Part shown: piece by piece, positions 7,287 through 14,457 of the stretch
How the letters are laid out: every line of letters begins with the position of its first letter
Numbering within the stretch: position 1 is the first letter of the stretch
DNA from: an uncultured Dechloromonas sp.
GTDB taxonomy: Bacteria; Pseudomonadota; Gammaproteobacteria; Burkholderiales; Rhodocyclaceae
NCBI GenBank assembly: GCA_946477505.1
Contig: CAMKYP010000046.1
Span: 1 to 14,500 of the forward strand
Direction of reading: 5' to 3'
DNA: 14,500 nt
Position numbers and translations under genes: made by a program
Notes under the pieces: model-generated
Told to the model about the DNA's origin: nothing
The model's input: only the letters and a program-made list of their open reading frames with translations
The model's database searches: none

Positions 7287-8087
7287 TCAGGGACGGGAAC
7301 GAGGAACGAAACCCGGTGGCGGCGCCGGCTTCTTGGGCGGCAACGCCTCGATCAGCTTGATAATGGCCAGCGACAGGTTATCCCCACCGCCATTGGCCCG
7401 CTGCCGCGCCTTGTTGATCAGAATCTCGCAAGCCTGGCGCGCCGAATTCTCGGCCACCAACGTGCCCAGTTCGCGATCGTCGAAGTAGGCCCACAAACCG
7501 TCCGAACACAAGACGAACGAATCGCCGGCAGCCAGTTCAGTCACCTCGTCGAGCGTGATCTTGGGCTCATCCTGCCCCCCTAAAGAGGCCAGCAGGACAT
7601 TGCGGTTGGGATGCGTAAGCGCCTGTTCCGCAGTGATCTTTCCTGATGCCAGGAGGTGCTCGACGTACGAGTGATCCACGGTCCGGCGGATCAGTTGATT
7701 ACCCCGAAAATGATACAAGCGACTGTCACCACAATGCCCCCATGTAACCCGCCCCGGCTGGATCAAGAGCATGACCGCCGTACTGTGCGGGTCCATTTCG
7801 TTCATGAAACGCGACGCTTTGATCATGGTGTGTGCCTCGGTCATGCTGTTTTCCAGCATGCCTTGCGGGCATTCGTCGGCACCGAGGAAGTGGTCCAGAT
7901 TGGTTTTCGCGGTATGGATGACCTGCTCGGCCGCCAAGGCGCCGCCGGTGTGCCCCCCCATGCCGTCGGCGACCACAGCGAGCGCCACGCCTTTGCGGCG
8001 GGCATGGGCCAGGATCGCTACGCGATCCTGCTGTTCCTTGCGATCCCCTTGATGTTGCGCAGCGCACGCGTCGACAGCTATCGGCAT
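7287..8087 (-). CDS. PP2C-family serine/threonine protein phosphatase
   Basis: A 266-residue cytoplasmic phosphatase of the metal-dependent PP2C (PPM) family. Visible motifs are GDRKEQQDR (metal-binding Asp21), ADGMGGHTGG (Asp41-Gly42), CGDSRLY (119-125), SDGLW (Asp196) and GGGDN (Asp236), so all four metal ligands are present and it should be active. Short Pro-rich residues close the protein (after about 250). The ATG at 8087 is preferred because a GGGAG lies 5 bases upstream; a GTG at 8093 would overlap that site. It most likely removes phosphate from Ser/Thr of proteins phosphorylated by a Hanks-type kinase, but no such kinase gene is in the window. It is the last gene of the minus-strand block, 81 bases after the HDOD gene, and has its own candidate promoter. 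Confidence 0.92.
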   Translation of the reverse strand: MPIAVDACAAQHQGDRKEQQDRVAILAHARRKGVALAVVADGMGGHTGGALAAEQVIHTAKTNLDHFLGADECPQGMLENSMTEAHTMIKASRFMNEMDPHSTAVMLLIQPGRVTWGHCGDSRLYHFRGNQLIRRTVDHSYVEHLLASGKITAEQALTHPNRNVLLASLGGQDEPKITLDEVTELAAGDSFVLCSDGLWAYFDDRELGTLVAENSARQACEILINKARQRANGGGDNLSLAIIKLIEALPPKKPAPPPGFVPRSRP

Positions 8088-8110
8088 CCCCACTCCCTTT
8101 GACGCAACAG

Positions 8111-8140
8111 ATTATCACGGAAGGCGAAAAGCGCGCTTAA
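8111..8140 (-). promoter_or_regulatory. candidate promoter of the PP2C phosphatase gene
   Basis: On the minus strand GATAAT (8116-8111, 5 of 6 to the -10 consensus) lies 18 bases after TTAAGC (8140-8135, a poor -35). Transcription would start near 8104 and leave a leader of about 16 bases carrying the GGGAG ribosome site. This would allow the phosphatase to be expressed apart from the glc operon. Confidence 0.4.
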
Positions 8141-8168
8141 CACTGTTGCAAGGTCGGTTTCCGAGCAC

Positions 8169-9065
8169 TCAGGGCGCATTGGCCACTCCCTGGAAACGCT
8201 CCAGAATGATATCCACGAATTCCGGCAAGGTATCGTCGCTCAGCCCCAGTTCGGGCAGTACATCGCCGCGGATGGCATCCCACTCCGGGTTGTCCATGCG
8301 CTGGTCGACGCAATGTATCTCGATGGCCAGTTGCAGGATGGCGACCATGCTGCGCGCCTCATGAGCCCCCAGCTCATTGATCGAATGATGGTAGCGGATG
8401 GCGTCGCAGATGAATTCCGGCAGGCACCAGTGGCGGGCGACCAGGTAGCCGACCACGCAATGATCGGCGTTGAACTTGCGATCCTCCTCGGCGATGTCTA
8501 TCCATTGCCCCGATACGCGAAGCTGCATTTCGGCACAGTAGGTCGGGAAGCGCTGCATCAACAGAGGCACGCCGCAGTCGTGGAATATACCGGCCAGATA
8601 GGCCTGGTCAGGGAAGATATTGCACACGGCAATACGCTCGTCGGCAATCAGCATGGCCAGTTGGGCGATGGTATGCGAACGCGCCCAGAAAGCCTCGTAG
8701 ACCTGGCGGTTCTTATTGATCGCCCCAAGTCCGGCGAGCGAAATGGCCTGCACCAGATTGAAAGTCTGGCGCACGCCGACGGCATGGAGAATCTCCTCGA
8801 CCGTACTCATCGGGGGATGCTGGCGATACGCGGAATTTCCCACGATCTTGAACAGTATCGCCGTCAGTCCCGGATCCTGGTTGATGACACGGGCCAGCGG
8901 ACGGACATCCATTTCCTTGCGCGCCATCAGCTTGCGCAACTCATCAAGAACACGCGGCTGAGGCGGAATCTTCACGCCGCCCTCAAGCAAGCGCTTGATC
9001 CGCCCTCCCCCCTGCTCATCCAGTGACTTCGTAATCTCGAAAACTGAATTTCCGACCTCAGCCAT
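8169..9065 (-). CDS. HDOD-domain signalling protein, fourth gene of the glc operon
   Basis: A 298-residue protein made almost wholly of one HDOD domain. Visible signs are the N-terminal helices with KIPPQPRVLDELRKLM, INQDPGLTAILFKIVGNSA (about 62-79), HAVGVRQTFNLV, His131, the HD-like pair His162-Asp163 in IFHDCG, His202, and the AIRYHH segment (222-227). HDOD proteins are HD-superfamily relatives found in bacterial signalling; most have lost catalytic activity, and here several of the HD-type histidines remain. The ATG at 9065 overlaps the glcF stop as TGATG, so its translation is coupled to glycolate oxidase. A GTG three bases earlier (9068) is an alternative start, since the GAGGGG upstream could serve either. 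It may sense the metabolic state or control the pathway, but this is inference from position only. Confidence 0.88.
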   Translation of the reverse strand: MAEVGNSVFEITKSLDEQGGGRIKRLLEGGVKIPPQPRVLDELRKLMARKEMDVRPLARVINQDPGLTAILFKIVGNSAYRQHPPMSTVEEILHAVGVRQTFNLVQAISLAGLGAINKNRQVYEAFWARSHTIAQLAMLIADERIAVCNIFPDQAYLAGIFHDCGVPLLMQRFPTYCAEMQLRVSGQWIDIAEEDRKFNADHCVVGYLVARHWCLPEFICDAIRYHHSINELGAHEARSMVAILQLAIEIHCVDQRMDNPEWDAIRGDVLPELGLSDDTLPEFVDIILERFQGVANAP

Positions 9066-10300
9066 CACGCCAACCCCTCATCTATCAGTTCTATCCAGTG
9101 CCTGATCGGCAGGCTGCATCCAGCTTGCAGATGCGTCAGGCAGCCGATGTTCGCGGTAGCGATCCGTGCAGGCTCGCCGAGCTGTAGCGCATGCAGCTTG
9201 TTGTCGCGCAGACGGCCCGCCAATTCTGGCTGCAACACCGAATAGGTACCCGCCGAACCGCAACACAGATGCGCATCGGGTACCGCAGTCAAAATGTAGC
9301 CAGCTGCCTGCAACAGCATTTCGATCACACCGCGAATTTTCAATCCATGCTGCAGGGTGCAAGGGGAATGAAACGCCAACCTACCCCGCTCGCCCGCACA
9401 TTCAGCAAAAAGCGGCAACAGTGTATCCGTTTCTGCCGCAAGAATCTCGGCCGGATCGCGACAAAGCATGCTGATGCGCTGCGCTTTTTCAGCATAGGCA
9501 GGATCATCGGCGAGGAGATGTCCATAATCCCGGACCTGAACACCACAGCCCGAGGCGGTGACCACGATCGCCTCGACCCCTGCCTCGACATGCGGCCACC
9601 AGGCATCGATATTGCGGCGCATGTCGGCTTTGCCATCATCCTGCGCGTTGAGGTGAAAACGCACGGCGCCGCAGCAGCCGGCCTTGGCCTCTTCGAACAG
9701 CGTGATATCGAGGCGGTCCAGCACGCGCGCCAAGGCGGCGTTGATGTTCGGCGCCAGCGATGGCTGGACACAACCGGCAAGCGCGAGCATCCGTCGGCCG
9801 TGCGCCTTGCGCACCGGCCACGGGCGGGCAGCCGGCATCGCCGGTGGCAGCTTGTCGGCAAGTGTCGAAGGCAACAGCGGCTTCATCACCCGGCCCACGG
9901 CAACAGCCGAAGCAAACAATGCCGGGTTGGGCAGGACCGTCTTGAGCAGCGTGCGCGTCAGTCGTTCCCCCAAGCGGCGAGGCAGCCTTTCTTCCACCGC
10001 CATGCGGCCGACGTCGAGCAAGTGACTATATTTGACACCGGATGGGCAGGTCGTTTCGCAGGAGCGGCAGGTCAAGCAGCGATCGAGATGCGTCCGCGTC
10101 TTCTCGCTGACCGGCTTTCCTTCAAGCACCTGCTTGATCAGGTAGATACGCCCCCGCGGACCATCCAACTCATCGCCCAGCAGTTGATACGTCGGGCAGG
10201 TTGCCGTACAGAAGCCGCAATGCACGCATTTACGCAGGATTTCCTCGGCCACCCGCCCGGCATGGGTTGCCCGCAGTTCGTCGGTGAGTTTGGTATCCAT
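9065..10300 (-). CDS. glcF: glycolate oxidase iron-sulfur subunit GlcF
   Basis: A 411-residue protein (E. coli GlcF is about 407). Two ferredoxin-type [4Fe-4S] motifs lie at Cys25/28/31/35 and Cys75/78/81/85. Two CCG-type cysteine-rich domains follow, with pairs at Cys209-210 and Cys346-347, which is the heterodisulfide-reductase-like arrangement of this subunit. It takes electrons from the flavin subunits GlcD and GlcE and passes them to the membrane quinone pool during oxidation of glycolate to glyoxylate. The ATG at 10300 overlaps the glcE stop as TGATG. The reading frame is open further upstream to 10591, but that part lies inside glcE and has no homology I recognise. The HDOD gene follows with the same kind of overlap. 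Confidence 0.95.
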   Translation of the reverse strand: MDTKLTDELRATHAGRVAEEILRKCVHCGFCTATCPTYQLLGDELDGPRGRIYLIKQVLEGKPVSEKTRTHLDRCLTCRSCETTCPSGVKYSHLLDVGRMAVEERLPRRLGERLTRTLLKTVLPNPALFASAVAVGRVMKPLLPSTLADKLPPAMPAARPWPVRKAHGRRMLALAGCVQPSLAPNINAALARVLDRLDITLFEEAKAGCCGAVRFHLNAQDDGKADMRRNIDAWWPHVEAGVEAIVVTASGCGVQVRDYGHLLADDPAYAEKAQRISMLCRDPAEILAAETDTLLPLFAECAGERGRLAFHSPCTLQHGLKIRGVIEMLLQAAGYILTAVPDAHLCCGSAGTYSVLQPELAGRLRDNKLHALQLGEPARIATANIGCLTHLQAGCSLPIRHWIELIDEGLA

Positions 10301-11349
10301 CAGAACTCCGCGTACAAACGCCCTGGATTCAGGATGCCCTTCGGGTCGAAGGATTTCTTGAGGCGCCGGTGCAGCGCCAGCATGGCCGGAGACAGCGGGG
10401 CAAATGCCCCCTCCAGGCAGCGCAGCGACTCGGGAGAGCGATAGAGTGTCGCATGGCCGCCCAGACGAGCGGCAGCTCCCCGGGCAGCCTCCTGCTCCCC
10501 TGCATACCAGCGCAGCGCGCCACCCCATTCGATGGCACGCAAGCCGTCCAGACCGGGGTCGCCGGCAGTCGACGGCAGCGCCAGGCGCCACAGGATGTCA
10601 GCGGCGAATGCCGGATGCGTCTGCTCGCGCACCGACGCCCAGAAATTTCCGCCGTCGGCCGCCTCGGTGCCGCCCAGCTTGTGCATCGCCGCATCGACCG
10701 CAGCCCTTGCACCGGACAGGCGCAGCCAGAGTTGCCCGTCGTGCCAGAACGAAGCGGATATCGGCAGTGGCTGCCCCCCCCAGTGATTCAAGCGGGAAAT
10801 CGCTTCATCGACACCCATCGCAAACACCAGCGTTTGCTCCGCTGTCGGACGCGGCAATACTTTCAGGGTGACCTCGGCCAGTACGCCCAAGGTACCCATG
10901 CTGCCAGCCAGCAGGCGCGAAACGTCATAGCCGGCAACATTCTTCATGACTTGGCCACCGAAATTGAGCACCTGCCCGGTGCCGTCGACCAACTTGGCCC
11001 CGAGCATGAAATCGCGCACGCCCCCCGCTTGCAACCGCCGCGGACCGGACAGACCTGCTGCTACGCAGCCACCCACGCTTGCCCCCGTAAAGCGGGGAGG
11101 CTCGAATGCCAGCAATTGCCCTTGCTCGGCCAGCACCGCCTCGATCTCGGCGAGCGGCGTGCCGCAACGGGCCGTGATATACAGTTCGGTCGGTTCGTAA
11201 GCCGCAATGCCACGGTATCCGCCTACATCGAGAGGCTCCCCGGACAGCATCCCGCCATAGAAATCCTTGCTGCCGGCACCGCGAATACGCAAGGCGGACT
11301 GACTGTCGTGCGCTGTCCTGACTGCCTGAACCATTTCGTCGAGTGTCAT
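10300..11349 (-). CDS. glcE: glycolate oxidase FAD-binding subunit GlcE
   Basis: A 349-residue subunit (E. coli GlcE is about 350) with an FAD-binding PCMH-type fold. Recognisable segments are RIRGAGSKDFYG (21-32), GASVGGCVAAGLSGPRR (89-105), GGQVMKNVAGYDVSRL (131-146) and GSMGTLGVLAEVTLKVLP (149-166), and the family's C-terminal FDPKGILNPGRLY. It works with GlcD and GlcF in membrane-associated glycolate oxidation. It is shorter than GlcD and lacks the GlcD substrate-site histidine motif, as expected. The ATG at 11349 overlaps the glcD stop as TGATG, with a GGAG within the last codons of glcD as ribosome site. Confidence 0.95.
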   Translation of the reverse strand: MTLDEMVQAVRTAHDSQSALRIRGAGSKDFYGGMLSGEPLDVGGYRGIAAYEPTELYITARCGTPLAEIEAVLAEQGQLLAFEPPRFTGASVGGCVAAGLSGPRRLQAGGVRDFMLGAKLVDGTGQVLNFGGQVMKNVAGYDVSRLLAGSMGTLGVLAEVTLKVLPRPTAEQTLVFAMGVDEAISRLNHWGGQPLPISASFWHDGQLWLRLSGARAAVDAAMHKLGGTEAADGGNFWASVREQTHPAFAADILWRLALPSTAGDPGLDGLRAIEWGGALRWYAGEQEAARGAAARLGGHATLYRSPESLRCLEGAFAPLSPAMLALHRRLKKSFDPKGILNPGRLYAEF

Positions 11350-12836
11350 CAGAAACGCTCCAGTTCCGGAAACTTGAGTTGACCACGATGCACGTGCATG
11401 CGGCCGTACTCGGCGCAGCGATGCAGGCTGGGCACCGCTTTGCCGGGGTTGAGCAGCCCCTGCTCATCGAAAGCGCGCTTGATGCCACGAAAGGCATCGA
11501 GTTCCGGCGTCGCGTATTGGACGCACATCTGATTGATTTTTTCGATGCCCACACCGTGTTCGCCGGTGATCGACCCACCTAGAGCGACCGAAAGCTCGAG
11601 TATTTCGGCGCCGAAAGCCTCGGCCCTTTCCCAGTTTCCCGGTTCTGAAGCGTCGTACATGATCAGCGGATGGAGGTTGCCATCCCCGGCGTGAAAGACG
11701 TTGGCACAGCGCAGTCCGTATTTGCGTTCCATGTCGGCGATCGCCGACAGCATCTCGGCCAGTCGCTTGCGTGGAATGGTACCGTCCATGCAATAGTAGT
11801 CCGGCGTGATCCTTCCGACTGCAGGAAAGGCTGCCTTGCGCCCGGCCCAGAAACGAAGGCGCTCGGCCTCCGACTGCGAAACGCTGATGTTGCTGGCCCC
11901 CGCCTCTTGCAGCACCTCGGTGACACGGGCGATCTCCTCGGCCACCTCTTCGGGCGTACCGTCCGATTCGCAGAGCAGGATGGCCTCGGCATCCAGGTCG
12001 TAGCCGGCCTTCACGAAGGGCTCGACCGCTGCCGTCGCCGGCTTGTCCATCATTTCCAGACCGGCCGGGATGATACCGGCGGCAATAATGGCGGCGACCG
12101 CGTCGCCGGCCTTGGTCACATCGGTAAACGAAGCCATGACAACCTGCGCCAGTTCCGGTTTCGGAACCAGCTTGACGGTGATCTCGGTGACCACGCCCAG
12201 CATCCCCTCCGAACCGATGAACAGTGCCAACATGTCGTAACCGGGGGCGCCAGGGCCCTCCGAGCCCATATCGAAAACCTCTCCCTCGATGCTGACCACA
12301 CGGATACGCATTACGTTATGGACGGTGAGTCCGTACTTTAGGCAGTGCACGCCGCCCGAGTTTTCCGCGACATTCCCGCCCAGGGTGCAGGCAATCTGAG
12401 ACGACGGATCGGGAGCGTAATACAGGCCATGCGGCGCAGCCGCTTCGGAGACAGCAAGGTTGCGCACCCCGGGTTGGACCACGGCCAGCCGGGCCAGCGG
12501 GTCGACGCGTAAAATTCTATTGAAGCGTGCGAGCGACAGCACGACGCCCTGAGCGTGGGGCATCGCCCCGCCCGAGAGCCCGGTGCCGGCACCCCGAGCC
12601 ACCACCGGAACGCCCAGCTGATGACAGGTACGCAGGATATCGATCACCTGCCCTTCGGTCTCGGGCAGACAAACCACCAGCGGCAACTCGCGGAATGCCG
12701 TCAGTCCATCGCATTCATAGGGGCGCAAATCCTCCTCGTCGGCAAGCAGGCAACGAGGAGGCAGATAGAGTCGCAGTCGCCTGATCAGGGCATCCTTGTC
12801 GACCGAAAATGGAGTGTCGTTCATTGTATTCATCAT
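11349..12836 (-). CDS. glcD: glycolate oxidase FAD-linked subunit GlcD
   Basis: The catalytic flavoprotein, 495 residues (E. coli about 499). FAD-binding segments are RGAGTGLSGG (81-90), TLGGNVAENSGG (151-162) and FIGSEGMLGVVTEITVKL (206-223). The C-terminal substrate domain shows FHAGDGNLHP (381-390), GEHGVG (425-430) and NPGKAVP, typical of the glycolate/D-lactate dehydrogenase family. Because glcE and glcF follow at once, glycolate oxidase is a better call than D-lactate dehydrogenase. Three Met codons (12836, 12833, 12824) could start it; the first is chosen because AGGTGA lies about 8 bases upstream. A clear promoter is not visible in the 156 bases back to hyi, so it may be read from the hyi promoter or from an activator-dependent one. 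Confidence 0.95.
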   Translation of the reverse strand: MMNTMNDTPFSVDKDALIRRLRLYLPPRCLLADEEDLRPYECDGLTAFRELPLVVCLPETEGQVIDILRTCHQLGVPVVARGAGTGLSGGAMPHAQGVVLSLARFNRILRVDPLARLAVVQPGVRNLAVSEAAAPHGLYYAPDPSSQIACTLGGNVAENSGGVHCLKYGLTVHNVMRIRVVSIEGEVFDMGSEGPGAPGYDMLALFIGSEGMLGVVTEITVKLVPKPELAQVVMASFTDVTKAGDAVAAIIAAGIIPAGLEMMDKPATAAVEPFVKAGYDLDAEAILLCESDGTPEEVAEEIARVTEVLQEAGASNISVSQSEAERLRFWAGRKAAFPAVGRITPDYYCMDGTIPRKRLAEMLSAIADMERKYGLRCANVFHAGDGNLHPLIMYDASEPGNWERAEAFGAEILELSVALGGSITGEHGVGIEKINQMCVQYATPELDAFRGIKRAFDEQGLLNPGKAVPSLHRCAEYGRMHVHRGQLKFPELERF

Positions 12837-12992
12837 GGCGACTTCACCTGATCAGGGGGTATGAGAATCATCGGTAGTGGCGCGTCTTGTGCCGGAAAAA
12901 CGGCAGATCGCCTGACACAGAAAAACAATAGCACGCGCCGCCATCAACCAGCCCTCCCGCCATCGTCGGGAAGTATCGTGCCCAAGCTAAGC
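12837..12992. other. hyi-glcD intergenic region with palindrome
   Basis: 156 bases between two minus-strand genes. It holds the glcD ribosome site, a perfect 10-bp palindrome CCTGATCAGG (12847-12856) that is repeated inside glcD at 12781-12790, and a short TGCCG/CGGCA hairpin (12890-12905). I see no consensus promoter and no convincing terminator, so transcription may run from hyi into glcD. Confidence 0.4.
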
Positions 12993-13766
12993 TCACCGCG
13001 GCAACCAATCGAGTCCAGCCTCGGTCGTGCCCAGGGGTTTGTATTCGCACCCGACCCACCCCGCATAGCCCAGGCGATCCAGCAGCGAAAAGAGGTAGGG
13101 ATAATGAATCTCGCCCGTACCCGGTTCATGGCGTCCGGGATTGTCCGCGATCTGGACATGCCCGATCAGATCGATATTCTCTTCTATCGTGCGCGCCAGA
13201 TCGCCCTGGATGATCTGTGCATGATAAAGATCGAGCTGTAATCTGACGTTACTGCGGTCGATGCGTTCGATCAGCCGGAGAGACTTATCGATATTGTCCA
13301 GCCAGTATCCGGGAATATCGACCCGACTATTGATCGGCTCGACCATGACCGTGGTGCCGACAGTCGCAAAACGGTCGGCAGCATGGCGCAAGTTGGCGAT
13401 ATAAATCGCCTCCAGCTCGGCCTCGGCGACACCCCTCGGACGCAAACCCGCCATGCAATGAACTCGTTCGCAATCAAGGAGCATCGCATAGTTCAAAGCC
13501 TGTTCGACACCTTCCGAAAACTCTCCCTGGCGCCCCGGCAAACACGCCAGTCCACGCTCGCCATTAGCCCAATCGCCGGGAGGAAGGTTAAACAACACCT
13601 GTTCCACATCGGCCGTCTTCAAGCACTCGGCAAGCTCGTGGGCGGGCCAATCGTAAGGGAACAGATACTCGACACCCTGAAAACCGGCGGCGGCGGCAAG
13701 ACGAAAACGCTCCCGGAATGCATGTTCGGTGAACAGGAAACTGAGGTTGGCAGCGAACTTTGGCAT
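12993..13766 (-). CDS. hyi: hydroxypyruvate isomerase
   Basis: A 257-residue TIM-barrel isomerase matching E. coli Hyi along its length: FAANLSFLF at the start, GVEYLFPYDW (31-40), NLPPGDWANGERGLACLPGR (60-79), VEPIN with Glu143, LDLYHAQ with Asp179, GHVQIADNPGRHEPGTGEI (202-220) and WVGCEYKP with Glu241. The two glutamates are the expected catalytic residues. It interconverts hydroxypyruvate and tartronate semialdehyde. Next to glycolate oxidase this fits glyoxylate assimilation to glycerate, although glyoxylate carboligase and tartronate semialdehyde reductase are not in the window. The ATG at 13766 matches the E. coli start; a GTG at 13787 is possible but has no ribosome site. The Shine-Dalgarno is weak. 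The adenosyltransferase gene lies divergently, 60 bases away. Confidence 0.93.
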   Translation of the reverse strand: MPKFAANLSFLFTEHAFRERFRLAAAAGFQGVEYLFPYDWPAHELAECLKTADVEQVLFNLPPGDWANGERGLACLPGRQGEFSEGVEQALNYAMLLDCERVHCMAGLRPRGVAEAELEAIYIANLRHAADRFATVGTTVMVEPINSRVDIPGYWLDNIDKSLRLIERIDRSNVRLQLDLYHAQIIQGDLARTIEENIDLIGHVQIADNPGRHEPGTGEIHYPYLFSLLDRLGYAGWVGCEYKPLGTTEAGLDWLPR

Positions 13767-13795
13767 GGGCAGGACGGTCTCTCGCACGGCCTGTC

Positions 13796-13803
13796 AGTAT
13801 AAT
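13796..13803. promoter_or_regulatory. overlapping divergent -10 boxes for hyi and the cobalamin adenosyltransferase
   Basis: On the plus strand TATAAT lies at 13798-13803; on the minus strand the same bases read TATACT at 13801-13796 (5 of 6). Start sites would be near 13810 (plus) and 13789 (minus), giving leaders of about 17 and 22 bases. No good -35 is visible on either side. Confidence 0.5.
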
Positions 13804-13826
13804 CTGCGCCTACAAGGAGAAACATC

Positions 13827-14411
13827 GTGAGTGAGAACAGCAACGTCAACGACCGCAAGGGAAACCGCCTTTCCAAAATCGTTACCCGCACCGGAGATGG
13901 CGGAACGACTGGGCTGGGCGACGGCAGCCGAACAACCAAGGACAGCCTCCGCATCGACGCCATCGGCGAGGTGGACGAACTGAACTCGACCATTGGACTG
14001 CTGCTCTGCGAAGAACTACCTGATCCTGTCCGTACTGCTCTGCTCGATATCCAGCATGACCTGTTCGATCTGGGCGGCGAGCTTTGCCTCCCGGGCATGG
14101 CCATCATGAAAGAAGCTCAAGTTGCCCGTCTCGAGGAACTGGCCGAAACCTTCAATCGGGATCTGCCCATGCTCAAGGAGTTTATCCTGCCAGGCGGAAG
14201 TCGACCGGCTGCCGTCGCCCACCTTTGCCGAACCGTGTGTCGACGTGCAGAACGCGCGATGGTTCGACTGCATGGAACAGAAGCGCTTTCGGAAGAAGCC
14301 CGGCGCTTCATCAACCGACTATCCGACCTGCTGTTCATTCTTGGCCGACTGCTCAATCGTGCCCACGGACGTGGTGACGTACTCTGGCAGAAAGCCAAAA
14401 ACGCCGAATAG
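13827..14411 (+). CDS. cob(I)yrinic acid a,c-diamide / cob(I)alamin adenosyltransferase, PduO type
   Basis: A 194-residue ATP:corrinoid adenosyltransferase that attaches the adenosyl group to reduced cobalamin, making coenzyme B12. PduO-type motifs are TRTGDGGTTGLGDGSR (20-35, ATP binding), GEVDELNS (47-54), LPGGS (121-125), RTVCRRAER (135-143) and FINRLSDLLFILGR (161-174). These set it apart from the CobA/BtuR and EutT types. The start is GTG at 13827, 7 bases after AAGGAG. This gives about 12 residues ahead of the GNRLSKI segment where, from memory, many relatives begin. It is divergent from hyi. There are no other cobalamin genes or B12-dependent enzymes in the window, so it may serve a mutase or other enzyme coded elsewhere. 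Confidence 0.93.
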   Translation: MSENSNVNDRKGNRLSKIVTRTGDGGTTGLGDGSRTTKDSLRIDAIGEVDELNSTIGLLLCEELPDPVRTALLDIQHDLFDLGGELCLPGMAIMKEAQVARLEELAETFNRDLPMLKEFILPGGSRPAAVAHLCRTVCRRAERAMVRLHGTEALSEEARRFINRLSDLLFILGRLLNRAHGRGDVLWQKAKNAE

Positions 14412-14457
14412 GCCTATAACCAGGGCAGCCACTTCGTATAGAACTCCGAGTTGAATC

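Noticed and set aside
8129..8138. Palindrome AAGCGCGCTT followed by T residues on the minus strand, as a terminator after the HDOD gene
   Set aside because: The palindrome leaves no loop, the T run is only four bases, and it overlaps the likely PP2C promoter.
9191..10444. Plus-strand open frame of 417 codons
   Set aside because: Antisense to glcF, whose iron-sulfur motifs are clear; no domain or ribosome site supports the plus strand.
10301..10591. N-terminal extension of glcF
   Set aside because: Lies inside glcE; the ATG at 10300 gives the family length and the TGATG overlap.
10369..11382. Plus-strand open frame of 337 codons
   Set aside because: Antisense to glcE, which has full-length family motifs.
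11349..12836. D-lactate dehydrogenase instead of GlcD
   Set aside because: The family overlaps, but the glcE and glcF genes directly downstream make glycolate oxidase the better call.
12890..12905. TGCCG/CGGCA hairpin with an A-rich loop as a terminator after hyi
   Set aside because: Stem of only 5 bp and no following T run in the direction of transcription.
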